Below, one piece after another: positions 53,782 through 62,779 of a stretch of 64,000 bases of DNA. Every line of letters begins with the position of its first letter. Position 1 is the first letter of the stretch. The notes beneath the pieces were generated by a model. It was given only the letters and a program-made list of their open reading frames with translations. It was not told where the DNA came from and made no database searches. Position numbers and translations under genes: made by a program. The stretch is from Sphingobacterium sp. (lineage in GTDB: Bacteria; Bacteroidota; Bacteroidia; Sphingobacteriales; Sphingobacteriaceae): positions 1-64,000 of the forward strand of contig JALAGS010000148.1 of NCBI GenBank assembly GCA_022712315.1. The letters run 5' to 3'.

Positions 53782-55020
53782 TTATTTCTTCACGATAATC
53801 CTCCTTTCTTTGATCTCCAGTTTCACTTTATCGATGGAAGCGATCATTTCCACTACGGCCGATATCGATTGGTTCCGAGATACCTTTCCCGTAAATTTCA
53901 TTGTGCTTAATTCCGGTGGACATACGACCGAAACATCATACCATCGGGCGATCTTGCGCAGGATACTTCCCAATTCCTCCCGACGGAATATAAAATATCC
54001 ATTTACCCAAGCTAGGTTTTGCTGCATATCTGCTGTTGTGAGCTGCATATTTTTTCCAACCAGGGCCTGTTGCCCGGGTTGGAGCAATTCGGATTGTCCG
54101 CTACCCGCAGCGACCAGGCGTACACTGCCTTCCACGAGCGTCGTGCAGTCGTAGGGTTCATTCGCATAGGCATTGACATTGAAGGTGGTTCCCAACACCT
54201 GAATCAGCTGTTTGTCGGTCTCCACAAAAAACGGTATACGCTCCTTTTTTTCGTTGCTGACTTTAGCAATTTCAAAGTATACTTCCCCCGTCATTTTTAC
54301 ACGGCGTTCATTTTTGTCAAATTCAATGGGATAGGTCAATGAAGAAGCGGCATTGAGCCAAGCTTTGCTTCCATCGGGGAGGGTGACACGATATTGCCCT
54401 CCATTGGGTGTACTGATACTATTAAATAGTTTGGAAGCGGTGGCTGTTCTAGCTGCGGTATAAACAATTTCACCAGCAGCTGTTTTTTGTACGTTGACAC
54501 CGGCCTGATCCACCAGCTTTCCATTGGCAGCGTCAGAAAGAGAAATCATCGAACCATCTGACAATTTCAAAATCGCCTTTTCACTTCCGGGAGCGATCGG
54601 ATTATTTTGATGAGTAAGCTGCTGTGGCTGTTCGGTTCCCTGCGGAATCCATAACCAGAGCAATACTCCAAGTCCAACAAATAATAGTATCGCTGCGGCA
54701 TACCATTGTATACGTTGTTGGATTGGGACAATCCTCCTTCGAAGGGTGTTAGGTATGATTTTACCCGATGGGATCAATTGCTCCCCTTCTATTCTTTGGT
54801 ACAGGCGCTGCTGCCAATCAATAATTTGTTCACGATCAACCTCGAGATCCTCTGCTGAGGAATCCCAAAGACTGTTTGTCTGTTCGGACATGATCTGATG
54901 TAAGCGGATCAAATTGTTCGGATCATCCAGAAAATCTGCGATAAGCTGCTGTTCGGCAACGGTGCATTTTCCCTGCAGGTATCGCTTTAACAGTTCATTA
55001 GTGATTATTTGTTCGTCCAT
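53782..55020 (-). CDS. fecR: FecR-family anti-sigma factor
   Basis: 412 residues. N-terminal cytoplasmic part (about 1-105) holds the sigma-binding helices and the W-containing motif IIDWQQRLYQRI. A single membrane segment follows at about 107-128 (YAAAILLFVGLGVLLWLWIP). The periplasmic FecR domain is about 165-290 (NSISTPNGGQYRVTLPDGSK, WLNAASSLTYPIEF, GEVYFEIA) and a C-terminal STN-like DUF4974 domain is about 340-412 (LGSILRKIARWYDVSVVC, MKFTGKVSRNQSISAVVEMI). It holds the sigma factor until the receptor reports ligand. 97 bases after the sigma gene. Confidence 0.95.
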   Translation of the reverse strand: MDEQIITNELLKRYLQGKCTVAEQQLIADFLDDPNNLIRLHQIMSEQTNSLWDSSAEDLEVDREQIIDWQQRLYQRIEGEQLIPSGKIIPNTLRRRIVPIQQRIQWYAAAILLFVGLGVLLWLWIPQGTEQPQQLTHQNNPIAPGSEKAILKLSDGSMISLSDAANGKLVDQAGVNVQKTAAGEIVYTAARTATASKLFNSISTPNGGQYRVTLPDGSKAWLNAASSLTYPIEFDKNERRVKMTGEVYFEIAKVSNEKKERIPFFVETDKQLIQVLGTTFNVNAYANEPYDCTTLVEGSVRLVAAGSGQSELLQPGQQALVGKNMQLTTADMQQNLAWVNGYFIFRREELGSILRKIARWYDVSVVCPPELSTMKFTGKVSRNQSISAVVEMIASIDKVKLEIKERRIIVKK

Positions 55021-55117
55021 TTTTTTGCTTCTTCACTTATAAAGGCGCAAATACGGAAACGCACCACCTAGGACAAAGTAAAAAAATACACAACTAATTG
55101 ATATTGAGGTAAAAAAA

Positions 55118-55699
55118 TTAAAGAAACAGATTTAAAAACAGGATTAGAAGAGATAAGATGCCTTTACGAAAATGTTTCAGTGCAGCGACCATATAATTTT
55201 CGATGGTGTTGATAGATAGGTTGGTTTTCTCTGCGATTTCCTTGTAACTGAACCCCTGCTCGCGACTGAGCATAAAAACCTCTTTGCGCTGGGCACTGAG
55301 TCCAGACAGGAGCTGCTGATATTGTTCTTCTTCCTCCTGACAGCTTACCGCATAGTCGGCCATCCGGTATTCCACCGCAGCATTTTCGGCATAATCTGCA
55401 ACAGTTTCAACAATGTTGCGGCGTTGTTTGCGTAACTGGCTGATAACGGCATTACGGGCTGCCCGATGAAGATAGTTGCTTAGGTTATCGGGTATACTAA
55501 ACTCCTGGCGTTTCTTCCAGATCCAAAATAGGATATCCAGGGCAATTTCCTCAGCAAGAAAAGCATCATTCAGATACAACTGACATATCGCATACAATTT
55601 GGGGGCATAACGGGCCACAAGCTCATTATAAGCTTTCAGATCGTCATGCTTACAGCAGCTTTCCAATAATTCACGGTCTGATAAATGTGTATAATTCAC
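55118..55699 (-). CDS. ECF-type RNA polymerase sigma factor
   Basis: 193 residues. Sigma-70 region 2 at about 20-85 (YNELVARYAPKLYAICQLYL, AEEIALDILFWIWKKRQEF) and region 4 at about 125-180 (GLSAQRKEVFMLSREQGFSY, EIAEKTNLSINTIENYMVA). The C-terminus is hydrophobic (ILSLLILFLNLFL), typical of the Bacteroidetes-1 subfamily. Controlled by the FecR encoded next; expected to transcribe the operon that follows. It begins the unit; the 164-base gap upstream has no clear -33/-7 promoter that I could assign. Confidence 0.94.
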   Translation of the reverse strand: MNYTHLSDRELLESCCKHDDLKAYNELVARYAPKLYAICQLYLNDAFLAEEIALDILFWIWKKRQEFSIPDNLSNYLHRAARNAVISQLRKQRRNIVETVADYAENAAVEYRMADYAVSCQEEEEQYQQLLSGLSAQRKEVFMLSREQGFSYKEIAEKTNLSINTIENYMVAALKHFRKGILSLLILFLNLFL

Positions 55700-55957
55700 C
55701 CCTAGTCAAAATTTTCGATCCTAGCTACTTCTTGCTTTATGCCCGGCAAAAGAATATTCTTCTTCGGTTGCAATGGCAGGGAAGCATCGCTGAGCCGATT
55801 GTGGAACATTATGCTTCTGGCACTAAATTCTAAAAGAGATGTGTGGGCTGTGTGTGGTTAGTATTATATTTCTGTTAAATACGCTCTTATAGAAACGGAA
55901 CTTTGAGTAAAAGCGAAACTTTTAAATTTAGCATGCTCTTCCCCTATCAATACCATG

Positions 55958-56584
55958 TCAATAGGAGCCATGATCCATACGGCGATAGGTATAAACTTCA
56001 TTTTCTTGGGCTCCAGCGAATGGAAAAAAAACAAGAAAGCCCCCACTTGTATATTCACTCGGAACCACCAAATCACCATTTTTATCCAGTGCAAAACAAA
56101 CAGTTTGGGTTAAAAATCTATTGACTAAAACGTAAATGTCAACGTCTGTATTCCGGAAGGAAACAAAATTCTTTGGCCCAGGCTTAACTTTCCTGGTTTT
56201 TTCACGCACAACATTCCCCAAGGTATCAATGAGTTTGAAGTGGATTCTATTCCTTTTGGTGAGCTCCAGGGAGATTTTGTAAAGATATTGCAGGCTGTCA
56301 ATTTTATAATAATTTGGCTCTATATAATCCCATAGACAATATTTATTATATGCCGTACTTTTCTCCGAGTTACCGTCATTCCGGCCCGGTATGTCCTGAG
56401 GAAAATTATCAAAGATATACAGTTCCTCTAATCTGACATTAGAAACATTATTCTGCTCAGCAATTTTAGTTAAATATTTGGGGGATATGGAAGTACAAGA
56501 ACTATAAAAAAACATAAATAACACTGAAAATAGCAACGTTGTCAGAATGCGTATTGTATTGTTATGTTTTTTTATCTTTTTCAT
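55958..56584 (-). CDS. Lipoprotein of unknown function
   Basis: 208 residues. Signal with lipobox SSC near residue 30 (FSVLFMFFYSSC). The mature part is polar and mostly beta with a TLGNVVREKTRKVKPGPKN segment and an aromatic C-terminus (ENEVYTYRRM). No family recognised. Single gene, reading away from the operon; a 258-base gap follows. Confidence 0.6.
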   Translation of the reverse strand: MKKIKKHNNTIRILTTLLFSVLFMFFYSSCTSISPKYLTKIAEQNNVSNVRLEELYIFDNFPQDIPGRNDGNSEKSTAYNKYCLWDYIEPNYYKIDSLQYLYKISLELTKRNRIHFKLIDTLGNVVREKTRKVKPGPKNFVSFRNTDVDIYVLVNRFLTQTVCFALDKNGDLVVPSEYTSGGFLVFFPFAGAQENEVYTYRRMDHGSY

Positions 56585-56703
56585 AAGCCTATTTATCTAA
56601 CTCAAAACATCCAGAGAAAACTGGCTGAAATATAGCTAAATAATTTCCACAGTAACAAGATATGAAATAAATTCGTCGATAAAAGCTATAAAATCTGAAC
56701 ATA

Positions 56704-57051
56704 TTATGGTAAGCCAGGTTCATATTGGATATTATCTATACCATCGAAGAGGCCATAGTATACCTTAGCCGTAATGATCCGTATGTCATTAAATCTGTTC
56801 TTTACTCTGAGATTCAAATAGACACGGAAAGGATAACAAGGCATAGTAATAGCGAACGTAGATCCAAAAATAGATTGATACAGTTGTGCGAAATTACCTA
56901 GGGACCATGATGGCAGCACTTCATAAGATATCAGTTCGAATTTCTCCTGCTCTAAATCAAAATCGATATATTCGTCGACAGCAACTCGAATCAATTTCCT
57001 ACGTAAAAAAATGCTATAGATTGCCAACAGGTACAATAAAATAAAGATCAA
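56704..57051 (-). CDS. Small membrane-anchored protein of unknown function
   Basis: 115 residues. The first ~17 residues are one hydrophobic segment (MIFILLYLLAIYSIFL), then RRK, so it is probably a type II inner-membrane protein with a periplasmic or cytosolic beta-rich domain. Contains FELISYEVLPSWSLGNFAQL. It could be the 3' part of a longer gene because the N-terminus is short, but no upstream homologous coding was seen. Confidence 0.5.
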   Translation of the reverse strand: MIFILLYLLAIYSIFLRRKLIRVAVDEYIDFDLEQEKFELISYEVLPSWSLGNFAQLYQSIFGSTFAITMPCYPFRVYLNLRVKNRFNDIRIITAKVYYGLFDGIDNIQYEPGLP

Positions 57052-57178
57052 AGGGCCTATATTTCCGCAGTTTATTTTTTTGTGAATCTAATTGTTTATG
57101 ATTGCAGCTTTTCTAAGGCAACTAAATGCCTGCTGTACCGCTGAATAAAATACAGTTTACACATTATCAAGCTAATTG

Positions 57179-57694
57179 CTAATCTTTGATAATAAAATCG
57201 ATCGTTTTATCAAATTCTTCTTTTTCTGGGCCAGACAGTTGATCACGCATGGCACGGATTGTATAGCCTCCGCGTAATATTCCTTTATCTAAATACATCC
57301 AGTCTGATACTTTTTGCTTATCAATCACTACGGTATCGCCAAGAGCGACTTCTTTTGTCGAGACTGGGGCGTTAAAGACAACACCTGTATATTGGTCATT
57401 TAGATAGTTTATATCGCCGATCCAAATATGCTCTAAGCTATTGTCGGGTGTTGCATAGGCTAATTTTAGAGCAAAATTTTCATATCCTTTTTCTGGTTTT
57501 TTTAAAGCCTGAACAAATTGATCGAGGGAATTTTTCGCCTTGGCTATAGCTGTGTTCATAGCCTCGTCATCAGAGCGAAAACTAACAATATCATCATTTT
57601 CAATTTTATCTTTTATGGACGGAGATTGACATGCGGCCAATACAACAGTGCCGATGGCAACCATTAAAATAGGTTTAAAAATCTTTGATCTCAT
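57179..57694 (-). CDS. DUF2314 (YegJ-like) lipoprotein
   Basis: 171 residues. Lipobox VLAAC (cysteine about residue 22). Residues about 42-170 match DUF2314: DDEAMNTAIAKAKNSLDQFV, then HIWIGDI, GDTVVIDKQKVSDWMY and ILRGGYTIRAMRDQLSGPEK. This small domain recurs in many bacteria but its biochemistry is unknown. It follows the membrane protein gene by 16 bases, so the two are likely co-transcribed. Confidence 0.85.
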   Translation of the reverse strand: MRSKIFKPILMVAIGTVVLAACQSPSIKDKIENDDIVSFRSDDEAMNTAIAKAKNSLDQFVQALKKPEKGYENFALKLAYATPDNSLEHIWIGDINYLNDQYTGVVFNAPVSTKEVALGDTVVIDKQKVSDWMYLDKGILRGGYTIRAMRDQLSGPEKEEFDKTIDFIIKD

Positions 57695-57710
57695 CTTTAA
57701 ATGTTTCTAG

Positions 57711-58166
57711 TTATTTTTTCAATTTTATTCCTGTTACAATGCTTAAAACAAGGAAACTGCTTAGCCATAAAAAATAACCTGGGCCAAGTGATGTTATTGA
57801 TGATTCGGATCCCGATCCGTTCACCATAATTTTATCCATTTGCAGGAATAGAAGTGCAATCATACAGGAAACGAGACTTACAAAAAAAGCTTGTTTTCGA
57901 TTACGATTTAAGAGAAGACAAATGGAAAACAAATAAATTGGATTCGCACACCAAAATAAGAACGGTATAACCGCTCCCCCCAAAGGTCCCATCCATCCCA
58001 TCAAAAAGATAACCAAACTACCTACCTCCTCAGGTTGCGTTCCGCCTCGATCGACAAAGAATGCAGGCATACTCAAAGAGATAACCAACAGTATTATGCT
58101 CAAAAGGATTGCTCCTTTTTCAATCGAAGACAAAAAATTAAGCGAATTACTAATTTTCTTCAGCAT
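57711..58166 (-). CDS. Four-helix integral membrane protein of unknown function
   Basis: 151 residues with about four membrane segments (GAILLSIILLVISLSMPAFF, GSLVIFLMGWMGPLGGAVIP / FLFWCANPIYLFSICLLL, FFVSLVSCMIALLFLQMDK, GYFLWLSSFLVLSIVTGIKL). No catalytic motif. First of a two-gene unit with the DUF2314 lipoprotein. Confidence 0.65.
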   Translation of the reverse strand: MLKKISNSLNFLSSIEKGAILLSIILLVISLSMPAFFVDRGGTQPEEVGSLVIFLMGWMGPLGGAVIPFLFWCANPIYLFSICLLLNRNRKQAFFVSLVSCMIALLFLQMDKIMVNGSGSESSITSLGPGYFLWLSSFLVLSIVTGIKLKK

Positions 58167-58352
58167 AGATTATCATTGTGTTTTATACCAAAGGTCACCT
58201 GTTAGAACTTGTATTATAGATGAAACTAGCTTGTGCTCATAAAACCCGAAAGTACATTTTCTAAGATATTACTTCTTTTATGAAATTCAAAGAAAGAAAT
58301 TTCAGCAGAGGCCATCGCAAAATCCCAAAGTAGCTCTCAGAAAATAAGATAT

Positions 58353-58391
58353 AAAGATGTCCCAATAAGAAATCTGATAGGGGGCATCTTT
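58353..58391. terminator. Hairpin after the siderophore-receptor gene
   Basis: AAAGATGTCCC / GGGGCATCTTT (10 to 11 pairs counting one G-T wobble) with a 17-base loop, 22 bases past the stop at 58413. A-rich sequence precedes it on the plus strand, equal to a weak T-run for minus-strand transcription. Confidence 0.5.
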
Positions 58392-58412
58392 ATAGCCTAT
58401 CAAAGGCTTGTA

Positions 58413-60758
58413 TTATAGATCCAATTGAATACCTAAATTCGCTATTGTTCCACTTCCCTTGACATAATAACGACCTTCATTAGTCGCTCCCCTCACCTCC
58501 GCGTGCAGCGGAAAATAATCATTGTTCAGCAGATTATTAACTGAAAAAATAAAAGCTAGATTCTTTAATTTATAACGTGTCTGGAAATCCATCAGACCAT
58601 ATCCAGAAATGGGATATTTGCCATAATTATATTCAGAAGGTTGAAAAACATCGCGTTTACCCAAATGTAAATATTGGAGATAGACGTTCCACCGATCTGT
58701 TAATTTGAAATCTGCATTAATATTTATTTTAAAAGGCGAAATAATAGAGTTATCCAATTTATCCTTATATGTTCCTTCATTTTTCAGATCTTGTCGACCA
58801 TCCATGTACCCGAGTATGGTGCCAAACTTGAACCAGTCAACAGGGTTTACATCGACGACCAATTCCAGACCGTAAATACGTTGAGGTACCTGGATCAGTT
58901 CGTAATTGCCCGGTGTTGAAGTTTCGGCGAAGGTATTACCTTTTTTGGAAGAGCTATAATATCCCGTCAATTGGTAGCTCAACATAGAATAGACCCCATT
59001 TAGCCCCAACTCAAAGTTATTGACAACTACTGGCTTAGGATTAATTTGACTTAAAGGCACTCCATTACGCAATACAAGCCCCACATCTCCGATAGAATAC
59101 CCTTGTGAAAATGAAACAAAAGGCTGCAGGTATTTTAATTTATTATATCTTCCGGCCAAATTGAATACAAATGCATTTGAATTACTATTGTCTCCAGGAG
59201 TGACTTTACCCGCTTTTGTTAAATCTCCTACTTTGAAATCCAAATTTTCATACCTCACACCACCTTTTACTATCCAATATTCGGCGAAGTTAAATTTACT
59301 TTGTAAGTATAAGGCCGCACTTCTCATGTTCATATCTGGTGTCACTAATCCATCGTCCAAGGTTTTCTGAACGGTGTGATCTTTCAAAACATCTACCCCA
59401 TAAATTAACGTTACCTTATTGTTGTTGGATAAATCAAAAGGTGTACTAAAATTTAGTCTAGCTCCCTTATGATCAGAATACGTTTGGTTGTAGGTTTCAA
59501 ATACGGTGTTCATATCTTCGTAATACAGACTCATATTCGCTGAGGTTCGGCCCAAATTACCATCATACTTGACGTGAAAAGCTTTATTATAGGGCGTTCC
59601 GCCGTTAATCACCGTATCTGAAGGTATCCCGATAGCGGGTTTACTACCAAACTCACCTTTAGTGCCGACGTACTTACTGTCCTGTACACTTCTATAATAG
59701 TTACCCATAAATTCGATACGATGATTATCGTTGATCTGATAGCCAATCTTCGCTAAGGCATTATAGCTTTTTGTCTCACCTAAACCATAAAATGGACTTA
59801 CAACGGTACCATCTGAGCTCCGCACCACGCCTGTTCGTGCCATCTTTCCTTGCACGACATAATCAAACTTATCTTTCGATCCAGAAAATATCTGTGCCAA
59901 ATTATACCCATATGTTTCATCCGGTTTGACCAAGCTCAGGGAATTATTTAGAGAGGTCGAAGAATGAAAACTTTTGTCTGTATTTGGCTTCTTTGTAATG
60001 TAATTAATTATACCACCAGCGGCACCATTTCCATACATTGCTGAGGCGCCATTGATGACTTCAATATGGTCAATTGCGCTGGCATCAATCGTCTTCATAT
60101 CTCTTCCGCCATTTCTTAAAGGAGTAGATTGAGGAATCCCATCAATCAGTACCAAAAAATTTCGACCACGTATTTTAGCAATAAAATTGTTTTGGCTTTC
60201 CTCACTGGGAGAGATACTTGGCACTTTCTGCATCAGTATATTGGGCAAATTGTCATTTATCAGCCGCTGATCTTCTAGGGTCTTACCTCCGATATAGGTA
60301 ATTGACGATGGTACTTCGTCGATACTTTCCGCCAATCGACTCGCTGTCACGACAACTTCATTCAAATGATTACTTGTTTGCTCTATGACAAAGTCTGGAA
60401 GCTCCAAGATTTCCCCTTCCAGTGCGATCTGCGATTTGATTTCTTGAAAACCAATATGCTTTACGGTCATGGAGTGAATTCCTTTTGGAATCTTTGAAAA
60501 AATAAAATTCCCTTCATTATCGGTCTTAGTACTATTTATCCCGTCAATATTGATATGCACATTGGACAAACCTTTCCCTTTTGAGTTTTTTACTTTACCC
60601 TTAATTGTTCCCAATTCTTGATCATCACCATTTTTTTTAACGGCTTTCCAGCTCTCTCTGGAAAAACTTATTTGTGGAACTACGGAAAAACTTAAAATGA
60701 ACAGACTACTCGCCAATATCGTGTTTTTGGTACTAAACCAAGATGTTGTTGTTTTCAC
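58413..60758 (-). CDS. TonB-dependent siderophore-type receptor
   Basis: 781 residues. Signal peptide (NTILASSLFILSFSVVPQIS), a carboxypeptidase regulatory-like domain (about 48-125, GTIKGKVKNSKGKGLSNVHI), plug (about 140-255, including FLVLIDGIPQSTPLRNGG and VINGASAMYGNGAAGGIINY, the TonB-receptor signature) and a long barrel ending TIANLGIQLDL. The plug resembles ferric-siderophore receptors. A candidate Fur-like sequence lies about 120 bases upstream. No adjoining siderophore genes, so the ligand is a guess. Confidence 0.9.
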   Translation of the reverse strand: MKTTTSWFSTKNTILASSLFILSFSVVPQISFSRESWKAVKKNGDDQELGTIKGKVKNSKGKGLSNVHINIDGINSTKTDNEGNFIFSKIPKGIHSMTVKHIGFQEIKSQIALEGEILELPDFVIEQTSNHLNEVVVTASRLAESIDEVPSSITYIGGKTLEDQRLINDNLPNILMQKVPSISPSEESQNNFIAKIRGRNFLVLIDGIPQSTPLRNGGRDMKTIDASAIDHIEVINGASAMYGNGAAGGIINYITKKPNTDKSFHSSTSLNNSLSLVKPDETYGYNLAQIFSGSKDKFDYVVQGKMARTGVVRSSDGTVVSPFYGLGETKSYNALAKIGYQINDNHRIEFMGNYYRSVQDSKYVGTKGEFGSKPAIGIPSDTVINGGTPYNKAFHVKYDGNLGRTSANMSLYYEDMNTVFETYNQTYSDHKGARLNFSTPFDLSNNNKVTLIYGVDVLKDHTVQKTLDDGLVTPDMNMRSAALYLQSKFNFAEYWIVKGGVRYENLDFKVGDLTKAGKVTPGDNSNSNAFVFNLAGRYNKLKYLQPFVSFSQGYSIGDVGLVLRNGVPLSQINPKPVVVNNFELGLNGVYSMLSYQLTGYYSSSKKGNTFAETSTPGNYELIQVPQRIYGLELVVDVNPVDWFKFGTILGYMDGRQDLKNEGTYKDKLDNSIISPFKININADFKLTDRWNVYLQYLHLGKRDVFQPSEYNYGKYPISGYGLMDFQTRYKLKNLAFIFSVNNLLNNDYFPLHAEVRGATNEGRYYVKGSGTIANLGIQLDL

Positions 60759-61086
60759 TTATTTCAGGTATTTAAAAATTTCAAAAAGAGTCGTGTGCCC
60801 TACCAGCATATTGGTATCTGTATAGTTGAGACCCTTCTATCTGCAAAGTCTATTCTAAAAGAAACCTAATTACTATTTAGACTAATTATATTTATGGCAA
60901 ATATAGCAAAGTTGGGGAAAACTTAATGCTGTTTCCAAAAAATAGAGCCTCTTAAAAAATTTATCCTGACAAGTGAAGTTTCAAGAAGAGCGATAGCCCC
61001 TGAGGATGTGTAGCAGACATAAAATAACCTATAGATCTTCCATACATTATCCTTATTTTTAATTATTCAACATATTATATAAAGCT
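60759..61086. other. Divergent intergenic region
   Basis: 328 bases between the siderophore-type receptor (minus) and the TPR lipoprotein (plus). It holds the A/T-rich candidate operator at 60874-60890; no gene is seen. Confidence 0.4.
60874..60890. promoter_or_regulatory. Weak Fur-like candidate site upstream of the siderophore-type receptor
   Basis: TATTTAGACTAATTATA resembles Bacteroidota iron-box half-sites of the TTTAGA type, but the right half is not a clean inverse. Position, 116 bases before the receptor start, would suit control. This is a resemblance only. Confidence 0.2.
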
Positions 61087-61680
61087 ATGAATAAGCACAC
61101 TTTTTTAGGTATATGGAGTTGTATTTCTGTTGCAATCCTTTTCATATTTGCTTCTTGTAACCGCTCAAACGAAGACAAAGCGGACAGCCTCAATAAGGAT
61201 GGAAAAACGGAAGAAGCGATCAATAAGCTCGCATTATTATATAGCAATACTCACCAACCCGAAAAAGCCAAACAGTATTACATCATGGCGGCGGAGAAAG
61301 GAGATAAAAAGGCTGCAGAAACTCTTGCCAACATGAGCTTAAGAGACGGAGCCTATCATGATGTGATTACCTATTTGAAACCAATAGTGGACGCCGGCGA
61401 TACAACGCAGGTTTATGCGCTGGGAAGTGCTTTTGTAAAATTGAAACGGTACGATAAAGCAGTCCAGGTTTTGTTAAAAAATAAGGATAACGTATATGTA
61501 AAAGCTATATTGGGTGAAGCATATTATGAACTTGGGGATCTGAACAATGCCGAGAAATACTGGAAATCGGCCGTATATAACCATCAATCAGGCGGTATCA
61601 ACTCGTACAACAAACTCTTGGATCTATATCGTCAACAGCGTAGAGAAAAAGATTACAAAGAGCTTGAAGGGGCCTATTGA
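61087..61680 (+). CDS. TPR/Sel1-repeat lipoprotein
   Basis: 197 residues. Lipobox FASC (cysteine about residue 23). Helical repeats: NKDGKTEEAINKLALLYSN, QPEKAKQYYIMAAEKGDKKA, FVKLKRYDKAVQVLLKNKDN and LGEAYYELGDLNNAEKYWKS, i.e. four to five TPR or Sel1 units. A protein-binding adaptor in the envelope. Divergent from the receptor gene and without an operon partner. Partner unknown. Confidence 0.82.
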   Translation: MNKHTFLGIWSCISVAILFIFASCNRSNEDKADSLNKDGKTEEAINKLALLYSNTHQPEKAKQYYIMAAEKGDKKAAETLANMSLRDGAYHDVITYLKPIVDAGDTTQVYALGSAFVKLKRYDKAVQVLLKNKDNVYVKAILGEAYYELGDLNNAEKYWKSAVYNHQSGGINSYNKLLDLYRQQRREKDYKELEGAY

Positions 61681-61983
61681 TAAATTTAATTGATTTTTAC
61701 CTGAGCGACTGGCCTATCCCACCTTGAATTTTACAACTCCTGTACTTGTATATACTATCGCCTGATATTGGGAATTCGATATAGTCTCTCCAGAAATTAT
61801 TAACGATACCAATAAAAACCTATTAAGGAAAATATACAAATTACATGAATAGATCGTCCGCCATCTCTTTCGTCATCATACTTTTCGGCAGCTAAGATGT
61901 AGCTTTATAAAGCGCAACTATTTTTTTCTATATTTAGCCTTGTACACAAAAATATTCATCCATAATTGACTTAAGACTTTTCT
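61681..61983. other. Intergenic region, no gene seen
   Basis: 303 bases between two plus-strand genes. No hairpin terminator or open frame that I can support. Confidence 0.4.
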
Positions 61984-62307
61984 ATGATTAAAGTATCCGA
62001 AATATTGGAAATCGAAGTTATCAAAGGTTTCAAAGCTAGATTTATTCACACAGAGAATACGACACTGGGCTATTGGGAAGTAGAAAAAGGGGCTGTGCTG
62101 CCCATGCACCGGCACTTACATGAACAGATCACTCAAGTCGAAGAGGGAGAATTTCAATTAACGATAGGAGGCAAAACTGAAACTTATGTAAAAGGTATGA
62201 TAGCTATTATCCCATCAGATGTGGAACATGGTGGAGTGGCACTTACAAATTGCAGGCTATTTGACATCTTTAGTCCAGTGCGAGAAGACTATAAGAAATT
62301 AAAATAG
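61984..62307 (+). CDS. Small cupin-domain protein
   Basis: 107 residues, no signal peptide. Single cupin: motif 1 GAVLPMHRHLHEQITQVEEG with His-x-His and the following Glu/Gln metal-binding positions, motif 2 IIPSDVEHGGVALTNC with the third His. A cytoplasmic metalloprotein or sensor-like barrel. Substrate not predictable. Confidence 0.88.
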   Translation: MIKVSEILEIEVIKGFKARFIHTENTTLGYWEVEKGAVLPMHRHLHEQITQVEEGEFQLTIGGKTETYVKGMIAIIPSDVEHGGVALTNCRLFDIFSPVREDYKKLK

Positions 62308-62559
62308 ACCAAGATAGCTAATAAGGCTATTTATGATAACATAGACTTATTAGATGTTTTGAGAGAGAACATTTGTATCTACGAAAATGGGGCCGAGTTT
62401 ATTTTGTTTTTATAACCTTGCCCTTTTGTTCTAAGTTCGAGATCAATTGAGTTTTTATTAAAATATGATCTTACAATTTTGTAATTTCTCCTATCGACTT
62501 CTAAAATTATTAAACGATTCCAGTTATATATTGTTCTTCAATAAAGAATAATATTTAAT

Positions 62560-62739
62560 ATGGAAGATCTATTATATTCGGTAGCTGTTAGCATAGTGAT
62601 TATTTGGGCGGTTACCTTTTTGGGAGGGTTCATTACAGAAGATTTTATTCATATTCTTTTAGCTTTTGCCACTATAGCTCTCATATTTCGTGCAATAAAG
62701 ACAGTGTATAGTAGCAGGCTGCAGCAATTTAAACGGTAA
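62560..62739 (+). CDS. 59-residue two-helix membrane protein (DUF5670/lmo0937-like)
   Basis: 59 codons with a start after AATATTTAAT. Pattern MEDLLYSVAVSIVIIWAVTF then GGFITEDFIHILLAFATIAL and FRAIKTVY matches the tiny DUF5670 (lmo0937) family, which has an N-terminal LLY..AV.L...W..GF, a Gly-rich or acidic turn, and LIHLLL.IA. Two hydrophobic helices in the inner membrane. Members are widespread; function unknown. The gene is short and lies 40 bases before the kinase gene on the same strand, possibly in one transcript. Confidence 0.75.
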   Translation: MEDLLYSVAVSIVIIWAVTFLGGFITEDFIHILLAFATIALIFRAIKTVYSSRLQQFKR

Positions 62740-62779
62740 ATCAAATATTACGCGCAAACAAACTATACAGTGTTAAAAA

